64,000 nucleotides of DNA from Sistotremastrum niveocremeum HHB9708 (taxonomy: Eukaryota; Basidiomycota; Agaricomycetes; Sistotremastrales; Sistotremastraceae). Positions 48,901 to 58,394 of the stretch are shown here, piece by piece. Position 1 is the first letter of the stretch. Every line of letters starts with the position of its first letter. The position numbers and the translations under genes were made by a program. The stretch covers positions 620,001 to 684,000 of the forward strand of contig KV419401.1 of assembly GCA_001630475.1 (NCBI GenBank), given 5' to 3'. The notes under the pieces are model-generated. The model was given only the letters and a program-made list of their open reading frames with translations, ran no database searches and had not been told where the DNA came from.

Positions 48901-49421
48901 CGTACTAGAATCGAGAGGCGCTGTGGGTTCACCATTTGACGGTGGGTTGCCATTGTTTTTGCTTTGATTGAAGGCAGTCCATGCTTCGTCAATGGTTTGA
49001 TCTATTGCGTGATTCTCCGGAGTGCCGTTGAGTTCCGCAGCAATTGGTCCAGTCGGGGGCGAGTCGGCCGGAAGACGGGCAGCGTTGACCAAGTCGGTCA
49101 GAGCAGGCGGAGGCTGCGAAGAACTCGACAACAATCTGCAACATATTAGATGACACACAGACAAATAAATCAAACATACGAGTCAGAATCACTATTGACA
49201 TTGTCCCACAGCTGCAATCCTTGGACAAGTTCTGCACGGGTACGCGCAATTTTGATGTGACGCTCTTTGGAAAGTTTCTTGAGGGCATCAACATTCATGC
49301 CTTTGTATATCCTGACCATTTTCCGAAGCCTCAGCACCTGCTCAGATGTGAAAACAAGGGAAACTCACCCATCTTCCTCATTTTTCCCTCTTTTCCGCTT
49401 GTTGCTTGCATCATTCTGCAT
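45932..49421 (-). CDS. Crypton tyrosine recombinase (Ndc10-like core, GCR1_C-like end)
   Basis: About a dozen short introns. The likely start is MQNDASNKRKRGKNEEDG. A SAP-like stretch VDALKKLSKERHIKIARTRA comes next, then an acidic/Pro linker. The recombinase core has the first catalytic Arg in CATLNRGDEVIELSL (about 48060). The Ndc10-like HRDPLKDAVGALAL follows, then HLAR in TKRLHLARKSIPAHMEDRG (about 47523-47534), GHW in IDSVGHWQGN (about 47405-47413), and the probable nucleophile Tyr in RREVYSAKI (47378-47380). A Pro/Ser-rich linker leads to a GCR1_C-like DNA-binding domain: FRDISAIWTAWDSGRP, GHYASWRPSSNA and, after the last intron, RQQWNLVNSYIKQITKRQ, ending at 45932. All catalytic positions are present and no interrupting stop was found in the inferred exons, so it may be active. 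Start and some splice sites are unproven. Confidence 0.8.
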
Positions 49422-49799
49422 GCCTGAGTCTGTAGTCGTTACATAGAATGATGAATATAATTTTTTATTAATTTTTCGAGGCTCGGACGCAAAGAAAACA
49501 TCTGTTTCGTACCCATTATCGCCGGCGCCTAATGTGAAACCTGCTTCCGCACGCGAATGCTTCCGGTCGCGGGAATCGAGGGAGAACGGCGAGGGAGGGG
49601 TGGGAATAGACGAGAGGGAGGGTACGAGTCGTGTCGAGAGGGGTGGGACTTCGAGAACCACTGGCGAGGCGCTGACTTGCTGCGTTCGTCGAGAGCGAAG
49701 GGAGTGAGGGAGGCGCGGCGGTAGCGGGGATAACCGGCGGACGGCTGAGGGCTCGGCAGCCGGGCTCGTGATCACGGGGACCCTTGTGATCCTCCCGCG

Positions 49800-49826
49800 G
49801 GATCACAGCCAGGGTCCTGTGATTCC
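49800..49826. repeat. Right subterminal hairpin of the Crypton
   Basis: GGATCACAG (49800-49808) faces CTGTGATTCC (49817-49826). The same GATCACA/TGTGATC words recur at 49769-49792. They match the core word of the left-end repeats. Confidence 0.7.
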
Positions 49827-51848
49827 GGCCGTCGGGCATCTCTTAGGGTTTCTAGGTCGCGGCCGCGAAAATGAAAGAAGAAGCTGAAGAATGGAAAGGA
49901 CTGATGGATGTATCTTTGGTCTTCGTGAGCGTCATGAGATTATAACTATCGGTGGAGGATATGCTAATACTTATTAAAACAAGATCGCCATCTTTTTGGC
50001 TGTGCTCACAGCTTTTCTCGTGCCCGCCGCTCAGGCACTAAGTCCGCCTTCGAATGGCACTGCGAGCAACTCAACATCTCCACCTCCTCCGTTACCCCCC
50101 AAGTCTGATCAGAACGTGTGCGCATTTTACTACTTAAGTCTCATCATGGCTGTACGTCGTTTCACGCCCAGCAGTAATACGAAGCTAATTATTTGCAACA
50201 GATGTGCAATGCCGTGCTCTGTGTGTTGGGGCGTCAGTGGGTTGGGAAACTGTTGAGCCGACCTAGTGGAAAGACACATAGGGAACGGACGATGCGACAC
50301 GAGGCACGCAAGAAGCTGGCGTATGATTGGATAAAGCCATTGGTTGCCATCCTATACTGGTCTCTTCTCCTCTCGATCGGTCTCTTCATTGCCGGTCTTC
50401 TCTATCAACTTCGAAATCTCTCCACCACTTTTGATCAAAGCGCGCCGATTCTTGAAACGACGTGGGGCCTCGGGATTTTACTCGCCGCATCCATCGTGGC
50501 TGGCATCTCAGCCACGACAATCCATGCTATCCAATTCGACAGCTCCCCTTTCGAAGGAATATTCAGCAAGTTTGTTGTTGAGATTCTTCAGCAGGTTGAG
50601 GAGCGATGGGAGGGCATCGAGGGGTGGAGAATCAATGTGAAGACAACGGGGCAGGCTCTCTTCACAACGTACATGGAGTTGATCGCGGAGGCCAACGATC
50701 CAAAGTTACTGGATCGCGTGGCCTCTTCATTCTCTTATTGGGCATGGATGGAATATGGACAAGGATCGACCGGGGTTCTGGTACGGGCCTACGATCGACT
50801 AATGGCCTCAGATACGTCGAATCGGGTCCGGGAAACAGTCAGGGCTCAGATCTCTCGATTCGCAAAGTTTTGCCGAGAAAGACCGTGGAAGGTAGAGAAT
50901 GAACTAAGAAAGAAGGATCTGAATCAATTCCTCCGCTATCGCTATTCTTTCCCCTCCGACTTCCCCGCTTGGGCGACGATTCTCTCATTCCAAGAGAACA
51001 ACATCAATCTGTATGAGCTCGGATCACTCCCACTCGAGGAGTGTGTTGCACAGCTTTTGTGCACGTACGATCAAAACATGCGACTTGGAGACCGCACTGA
51101 TATCTGGTGGAGCGCTGTCAGACATTGTGTTTCACTTGTCCGTCGTGGTAACGAGGATGACGTCATGCAGATCCTCTCGCATGTCGATCCTCGTTCAGTG
51201 GTCAGATCTTTCATGCGGGCTCCTGGTCTTAACTTGTGTGCTTCCAACGACTTCGTTCACTTCCTTGTCCGTGATTGTCGGGCTGAAACTCTTCTTCACA
51301 TCAACGAATTCCTCACGGATCCACCGAGCAATGTCAATCATGTCAGCGTGCCCTTCATCCTCCTTGCCCTGCTTTCTCCCGAATCCCCTCTCCCTCTTGA
51401 CATCGACTTCACTCCCATAATAGCTTTCGTTTCCCACTCTCCAACTTATGACTCATGGACTGCGATCACTCACTGGCTTACGTTCTACTTACACGAGTGC
51501 GACATCTCAGCCATGGCTGACAACCGTGTCCTTCTTGTGTTCCTCCGACAATGCATTGAGCTAGAGATTCCAGATCCCTTTGGCGTTATAACACGTGCCA
51601 GTGAAGAAACCAAAGCACGAGCTCGATCCATATTGGAGGCTCATTTCACACCGCATTTAATCCCGTTGCCTCCATCTCGTCCTTCCTCGCCTTGGCTCGC
51701 CGAAGAAATCGAATCCTCATCGATGGAACAGCTCGCTAACATCCCCACATCTTCCGGTCCGGAAACTGCCTTCACCAATAACCCTCTGCGACGTCCTTCA
51801 TCGTCTTCCGTCCATATTGAAATGACATCATTAGCAGATTCTGCTTGA

Positions 51849-53556
51849 TGGGTCGGCTTTTCGTGTACACGTGTGTTAGCCTTCGCTCAAAGAAATATCG
51901 CATGGACGGCTGATTTGGTTTTGAGTACCTTTGTGTGTACCACTGTCCTTTTCCTGAATGAGTTTTTAATTGAACAGAAAAGCATTTCCCATATTCTAAT
52001 TGGACTGGACTAAGGCAGCATCAATATCATTGTAGTTGGCTCCTTACTAAGCTCCGAGAGCTGATGGTAGCGACAATGGTATCCTCAAAAAATCAAATTC
52101 TCAAAGGCATGGAGTAGATGCTGTCATAATTGAAAACCAAAAATGAAGTAAGAGCTGCCGGTATACATAAATGCCTGCTAGCACCAATTACCTCGTTCTA
52201 CCGCTTGATTCTTCTGATCTTGAACCTGCGTGCCCGGCTTGTTGCAAACGCTGAGATCAGACACATTGTATAATGGTCTCAACAAGGCAGGGTGTCGATG
52301 TCTTGTCCTGAAATTTTCTCAAGTCGGATTGTGGGGGAGAATTGGTTATGCGGTCAAACGTCGAAGCACTGAGATGGCGTTGGATTTGGGGCTTGAAAAG
52401 ATTGCATGTAGGTACGTCGGTTGAGGATCAGGCAGTTTTAGGGTGGTACGCGTAAGGATACGGAAGGTCGCCAGATTACTTGCGGCATCGCGGCTTAGAG
52501 AACACCAAAAGAGGACAAGACAGACGGGCATCTTCAGAGCAAGATTGATAGCGAAATCGAGGCAGTTGACCTAAAAAGTTGAGAGGCCAAACGAGATCTG
52601 AATCAAGAAGGCTTCGAACGGACTCTTCAAGTGGTCAAATTCTGGTAATCGGGATATGGAGAGACTAGAGGGCGGCCTGATTATACATTCTTTTGAGATA
52701 TCGCGTGCTGTATGTCTTGCTGTGAGTATGAAACGACGTGTGTTCACCGAAAGAGATATTTGAGAATATTTGAGGTTCATGCGTCGTCATCCCTGCCTTT
52801 CCCGTACGTCTCCTTCGGACTTCACCACCTATGCCATCCCAATTATTGTTATCAGATGGTTTGAAGGACCGTCAGATAGGTGTAGGTTTGACTTGAAGCC
52901 GATGTGTCGTCGATTAGATAGCGAGGTGGACTTGACCCGAAGAAGACTCTCTCGGAAAAAATATTGGAGAGATTGGCGGATAGGGGATTCTCTCTTAAAA
53001 TCAAGAATAAAGATGCCTGACATTAGCATAAAAGGTGGATTGTTGAAGACGAATTTCCGGGCCGTAAAAAGCAAGAGAAATGTGGCTCAGTCGGAGCGTG
53101 GGACGATTTCAAGCGACTCTTCTCGACTGCCATGACGTTCAACCTCATTCTGCTCTTTGGCTCGGACATCCTCCAAGAAAAGCTGCTGGCTTAGATTGTC
53201 CATGAGAAGATCTCCAGGTCAGCTCGTCTTATATCTCAGGTGGCCTGTCAAGCTCATTGCAATCGATAGAAAATTAGACGGAAAAATCCCTGCTATACCG
53301 AACTGACTCCACGGACAACTTTCACTGCGCGATCATGATCGACGATCGCAATCCGATCATTCAAGAAGGCTCTGCAGATCTTTGATCGACCACGATCATG
53401 ATAGCGGTGGCAGCTCAGTTGGGTGATTGGGAGGACTTTATGGCATAGCAGGCATAGCCCGCTGTCGTGCTAGACGCTGGGTAGTGGGCCCATCGTGAGC
53501 CCATCAAAACCTGCCCTGAAACACAACTCATCACCCCCTCTTTCCTCTTAACCACT
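51849..53556. other. 1.7-kb gap, upstream region of copy E
   Basis: No gene recognised. Contains the distal conserved block GGAGCGTGGGA at about 53093-53103, some 460 bp before the ATG of copy E, and the proximal motif at 53470-53510. Confidence 0.4.
53470..53510 (+). promoter_or_regulatory. Shared proximal upstream motif, copy E
   Basis: CTAGACGC, then GTGGGCCCATCGTGAG, then CCCATCAAAACC, 50-90 bp before the ATG; very close to the copy C form. Confidence 0.5.
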
Positions 53557-54547
53557 ATGTCCTCTCCGTCCCCGTCTCCAGCGGTACAAGCGACAATCAA
53601 TCTTGATGAAAGCTCAGCGCCGGCCCCAGAACCGGAACGCGCTCAGGCTGCTGATGCCTTTGACACGACACTATTTCGGCAGTTGTTGAATTTATTGGTC
53701 GAGCAGAGTGCGACGATCAAAGAGCATGGGAAGAAACTTTATACCTTGGTAAAAAATGCGCTGAAAGGTGAGGATCTCATCCGTTGTATCTGCGCTGTCG
53801 ATGTATGGATTGACAATAGATGAACAACCACATGATGAGGCTCACATGGAAAGTGAACAGCTGTGGGGCGGACTCTACGAAATCGCGGGGGCAAAAATTG
53901 AAGAGGAAGCAGAAGAATGGAAGGGCTTGATGGACGTTTCATTGGTCTTTGTGAGTGACACGCTCAATAATGTATGAATTTCGTTGAACCCTCGACAGAT
54001 TGCCATTTTCTTGGCCGTCCTTACAGCATTCCTGGTACCTGTTACTCAGAGCCTGGTCCCTGCCCCTAGTTCTCCCTCTGGCGACGTTACAAATAACTCA
54101 ACAATATCCCCCTCTCTGCTGCCGCCAAAGTCTGAGCACAATGTTTGTGCGCTGTATTACTTGGCGCTCATCACTGCCGTACGTCACTGCCCTGATACTA
54201 GGAACACATTCGATCGAGACTTACCTACATGTCAGATGTGTAATGTCGTTCTCTGTGTAGTGGGACGTCAGTGGGTCGGGAAGCTATTGAGTCGCCCGGG
54301 CGGAAGAACACATTGTGAGCGGACGATGCGACACGAGAAGAGGAAGGAACTTGCTCATGGGTGGATCAAACCGCTCGTGGCTGTCCTATACTGGTCCCTG
54401 CTACTCTCCATCGGCGTGTTCATTGCAGGCCTCCTCTACCAACTCAGGAACCTCTCGACTTCTTTTGATGAAAGTGCGCCGATTCTTGAGACGACGTGGA
54501 GCCTCGGGATTCTACTCGCAGCTCATGGTCGAAGCCTCGTATATTAG
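53557..54547 (+). pseudogene. DUF6535-type membrane protein, copy E, truncated
   Basis: Exons 1-3 are family-like: MSSPSPSPAVQATINLDES, DTTLFRQLLNLLVEQ with a short coiled coil (SATIKEHGKKL), EQLWGGLYEIAGAKI, EEAEEWKGLMDVSLVF, IAIFLAVLTAFLVPVTQSL and an NST-containing loop. Exon 4 runs from MCNVVLCVVGRQWVGKL through the third helix. At about 54523, inside the fourth helix (GILLAA), family similarity stops abruptly. Eight unrelated residues and a stop follow, leaving about 300 aa. The whole soluble C-terminal part is gone. The break lies about 50 bp before the duplicated upstream block of copy F. If expressed it would be a three-helix truncated protein; loss of function is more likely. Confidence 0.75.
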
Positions 54548-54572
54548 CGAGCCTTTCGCCGAAGATCTCGTG

Positions 54573-55173
54573 TATACTTATGCATGTCAAAAAGATTCCA
54601 GTCATCGGGGCATCGTCCGTCATGATCTAGCCAAAATCTATATGTACCTTTGTCTTATTTATCATGCAGTCCTACTTTGTTTCTGAATATTCCGGATATT
54701 TTGAAAGCAGAAAGCAGAGCGTGGGAAATTCGAGCCTCGGCGCTTTCTCAGAATCGTTGCCCCCGTCGCGCTCAGTCGTGCTTTCTGCCCTCTCTCGCAT
54801 CGTCAAAGGTATGCCATTCACTCTCATCTGTGGATGGAAATATGAACTGCTAGCAACAGCCACATTCTTTACGCGTTGATCGCGTTCACAATCATGGATT
54901 TTTAAAAAAATTACGGCCTCCTTCCAACGTCATCCACGCCATCGCGACCTACAGTAGATGAAGCACATCGCGATGCCACCTCTGCACTCATCTTAGCACT
55001 CTCATAACCTCGAATCCCTCGACCCGGCCCAACCCTTGAATCCGACACTATCACGACAACGCTCTGTGCACAGCCTGCCCTTGGTCTCACGTTAGACGCG
55101 CTGATGAGCCCACCGCTATATGAAGGTACAACACGATGTTGACGTGCGAATACCCCTCTTTCCTCTCACCACC
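54573..55173 (+). repeat. Duplicated upstream block, copy F side
   Basis: Partner of 43910-44481 in the same orientation. Identity is high but interrupted by small indels, so the duplication is not very recent. Confidence 0.8.
55091..55123 (+). promoter_or_regulatory. Shared proximal promoter block, copy F
   Basis: TTAGACGC, then GAGCCCACCGC, then TATATGAAG, about 50-80 bp before the ATG at 55174. Confidence 0.55.
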
Positions 55174-57445
55174 ATGTCTACACCCCTAGACTCAGCTTCC
55201 TCCCCGCCAATGTCACAGCCCGCGGCTCCTACTTCGACGGCAACAGCTCAGGATGCGTTCGATACGCCACGGTTCAATCGGCTGCTGGCGTTGATGGAAA
55301 AGCAGGGTGAAACATTGCTTGACCATGGGAAGAAATTGGACGCCTTGGTTGAAGATGCGCAGAGAGGCGAGGGATTCAATGCTTGCGGGCGACATCGCAT
55401 ACGATAACTTTTATCATAGACGATCTACCGTATGACGAGGAGGAAGATCCGATCGACAGTGAGCAGCTCTGGAGTGGGGTGTACGAGATTGCCTCAGCGA
55501 AGATGAAAGAAGAAGCGGAGGAATGGAAGGGCTTGATGGACGTCTCACTAGTATTCGTGGGTAAAGGTCGGGGATTTTGCCTACTTGCCGTTACTAACAG
55601 TATCCAGATTGCCATTTTCTTGACGGTGCTGACCGCGTTTCTCGTCCCGGCTGCTCAAGCCTTGAGCCCATCCCCAAGCGACACTCAAAGTAATTCAACC
55701 TCGCCTCTTCCTCCTCTCCCACCCAGATCAGATCAGAATGTCTGTGCATTTTACTATCTATCTCTGATCATGGCTGTATGTTAAAACGCATTCGCGCATC
55801 TTGATTGGACGGATGTTGATGTCTTCTTTTTTCTCAGATGTGCAATGCCGTTCTGTGTGTGCTGGGGCGTCGGTGGGTTGGAAGGTTACTCAGCCGTCCC
55901 AATGGAAAGACCCACAGGGAGCGGACAATGCGGCACGAAGCGCGGAAAAAACTAGCCTATAGTTGGATCAAGCCGCTCGTCGCAGTGCTCTATTGGTCCC
56001 TCCTGCTGTCTATCGGTCTTTTCGTTTCGGGGCTCCTGTATCAACTACGAAACCTGTCGAACTCTTTTGACCAGCCTGCCTCTATCCTGGAGACGACGTG
56101 GGGCCTGGGGATCTTACTCGCGGCCCTCATCGTTGCAACTGTTGCAGCGACGACAGTTCACGCCCTTCGTTTTGAGAGCTCGCCTTTTGAAGGCGTTCTC
56201 AGCAAGATCCTCGTCGGCATTCTTCATCGGTTCGGGGAGCGATGGAAGTTGATCAAGAATTGGAGAGTCGGCGTGGAATGGGAGTCAGAGAGGGATGCCT
56301 TCAAGACCTCCATGGAGTTGATCGCAGAGGCCAACGATCCCAAGTTACTGGATCGTGTGGCCCCTTCGTTCTCTTATTTTGCATGGATTTGCTACGACGA
56401 AGGGTCGATCGAGACACTGGCACGGGCACACGATCGGCTAGTTGCCTCAGATACGTCGACTCGGGTCCGGGAAACGGTCGGGGCCCAGATCTCTCGATTC
56501 GCAAACCTTTGTCGAAGATATCCGTGGTTGGTAGAGGATCGACCAAGGAATAAGATTAACGAGATCGATCAGTTCATTCGCACCCGAGGTCCCTTCCCGT
56601 CCTGCTTCCCCGGCTGGGCGACGATCGTCTCATTCCGTGAGAACAACGAGGATCTCCTTGAGATTGGTTCTCTACCAGCCCATGAATGTGTTGCACAGCT
56701 CTTGTGCACGTACGACCAAAACGGGGCACTCGGAGACCGGGTAGGGATCTTTGAAGCAGCTGTTGATCATTGCGATAGACTCGTCTTTGTCGGAGACGAG
56801 GAAGACGTCTTGCAAATTTTATCGAACGTCGATCCTCTTTCATTCGCCAGATCTTTCATGCGGGCCCCGGAGACAGTAGCCTTCGATGATCACAGCTTCT
56901 TCCTTCCGTTCCTTGTCCGTGAACGACAAACTGAGATTCTTCTTCATATGAACGAATTCCTGAAGGATCCGCCCAGCAATCTCAATCACGTCCATGTATC
57001 CGCCATTCTCTGTGCTGTTCTTTCTCCCGATTCCCCCCTCCCTCTCCACATTGATATCTCTCCCATCATCGCATTCGTCACCCATCATCCGCACGGGCGC
57101 TTTTGGACCAAGATCAGCGCCTCTCTCGTTCTCTATCTTGCAGAGTGCGAGATCTCGGAGTTGTCAGATCCCAATGTCGCTTTTGCATTCCTTTGTCATT
57201 GCATTGACATCAACTCCTTCGTCTTGGAAACTAGCGACGATACTCGCTCACGAGCTCAAAGTATCTTGAATACTCACTTCCTTCCCAACATTACTCCTTT
57301 ACCGCCATCCCGATCTCCATCGACTTCTCCCAGCAGCCCACAACCTGCTCACCTTGCTCCCTCTTCAGAGGATCTCAATGATTCTCAGCCTCATGGAAGC
57401 TTCCGTCGCCGTCGCTCTTCAGCGTCTGTCATTCACATCGGATAG
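55174..57445 (+). CDS. DUF6535-type four-helix membrane protein, copy F
   Basis: Four exons with no break. MSTPLDSASSPPMSQPAAPT and DTPRFNRLLALMEKQ precede the shortest coiled coil of the family (GETLLDHGKKLDALV). EQLWSGVYEIASAKM and EEAEEWKGLMDVSLVF come next, then IAIFLTVLTAFLVPAAQAL, an NST-containing loop and CAFYYLSLIMA. Exon 4 from MCNAVLCVLGRRWVGRLL carries helices 2-4, ANDPKLLDRVAPSFSYFAW and SDTSTRVRETVGAQISRFA, and ends in RRRSSASVIHIG. The tail ends at HIG as in copy B, not HIEM. The ATG at 55174 is chosen because it aligns with the starts of B and D and follows the shared promoter block. Function unknown; membrane location predicted from the helices. Confidence 0.8.
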
Positions 57446-58394
57446 CATCCTATAAGCAAAGGTCGGTGTCTATTTCTTGGTCATACTCTAGAGTATCTAA
57501 CGAGTATCGTTAGTTCTCAATGCCCATAGGCTGCCGGCGTAGCACGCGATTGAAGAGCTACTTCCGGACGGTGACCACGCCTAGCTCTTGCAGTGATCGC
57601 CATTGATCAGACCACCTCATCACAGGTTTTAGAAGAGTCAAGAAGGGCAGCCGGTGCACATGTCGTACTTCAACGAGACCCTCCGAGTCATTGAACATTG
57701 CAGTGTCGCTTTGAATGGGCGGGAAACTTTCCGCGACAGAGCCTACAACATGTGTAGCTTTAGCAGTGAAATGTGATACAGGTTTTGTGTGAACAAGAGA
57801 TAATGCCAGCAGGTAATGAATGTACTGCCACTACGAATTCCACATGAGTATAGCCCTGTCGTCAAAGCCAGGAAGGATTTGCCATTCTGAGTAGTGAGTT
57901 AATCGTGGGACCAAGCGTGGGACAGCGCCGAAATTCCCAGCTGAACCATCATCACGGCCGTCCATTTGTCTCTGGCTCTTTGATCACAATGCTGGATACC
58001 TTATCAGGTACCCACACCCAGAAATCAGCTTGGCTGTCGCCATGTTTTACGAGTCACTGAAGGCCGACGCTAATGCTTGGGGTTTCAAATGAGCGGACTC
58101 GGAAAAAATACTGCTACGACGAAGTAACTCAACTGACAGGAACAAGCTTTTACGCTGCCCGATCACGATCGAGAACCGCCGAGAGGTAATCAGGAAGGCT
58201 GAACCTCCACGACTGACCACTGAAATCGCGGTTGACCTAGGCCAACTAGGGGCAGGGTCGAGACACCCATCACTACAACGAATGCCAGTACTAGTGTCGT
58301 CTTTCGAGATGCCGAATTTGAACGATGGTCTCATTGTTTCTTCCTCAAAACCCGCTGTGGATGCTCTTTCCACCACTTCCTTTCCTTAGCCATC
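57446..58394. other. Intergenic, upstream of copy G
   Basis: No gene recognised. A weak form of the distal motif (AAGCGTGGGACAG near 57913-57925) lies about 480 bp before the ATG of G. The proximal GTAGACGC/GGGCCC pair was not found, so G may be regulated differently. Confidence 0.4.

Larger units (their letters stand above)
44853..49858. mobile_element. Crypton (tyrosine-recombinase DNA transposon), apparently whole
   Basis: About 5.0 kb, flanked by the 5-bp repeat AGGTC at 44848-44852 and 49854-49858, one copy being all the host exon needs. It has no long terminal inverted repeats. Short direct repeats at the ends without a true target duplication are what Crypton recombination leaves. It carries one gene on the minus strand (45932-49421) with a complete set of tyrosine-recombinase residues and a GCR1_C-like end, which places it in the fungal CryptonF group. 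The left 1.1 kb is non-coding: a run of ATCACA repeats, then a very GC-rich tract with Arg/Ser-like low-complexity frames (45085-45360). The right 0.4 kb has more ATCACA/TGTGAT repeats. Confidence 0.85.
44482..51848 (+). pseudogene. DUF6535-type membrane protein, copy D, split by a Crypton
   Basis: The left part (44482-44852) encodes MSTPLDSVSSPPIPETAAPT, DTPRFNRLLALMEKQ, a coiled coil and, after one intron, LPYDEEKGYPWEVVESEQLW then SGVYE. The right part (49859-51848) resumes in the same codon series with AAAKMKEEAEEWKG, IAIFLAVLTAFLVPAAQAL, an NST-containing loop, then MCNAVLCVLGRQWVGKL to RRPSSSSVHIEMTSLADSA. Between them lie 5,006 bp of transposon. Without it the reading is VYEV-AAAKM in frame with no codon lost. 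With it the protein ends a few residues into the element (VYRRDA, stop). The left part resembles copies B and F, the right part A and C, so the locus is mosaic. Apart from the insertion no other break was seen, so inactivation looks recent. Confidence 0.85.
54548..55173. other. Upstream region of copy F, within the duplicated block
   Basis: No gene. About 54573-55173 duplicates the 43910-44481 upstream block of copy D. It includes the distal motif GAGCGTGGGAAATTC at 54717-54731 and the proximal block at 55091-55123. Confidence 0.6.

Noticed and set aside
44853-49858. Reading the 5-kb insert as a hAT or KDZ-type transposon because of the ATCACA subterminal repeats
   Set aside because: There are no terminal inverted repeats and no 8-bp duplication, and the encoded protein has tyrosine-recombinase (HLAR...GHW...Y) and GCR1_C-like features instead of a DDE/RNase H-like transposase.
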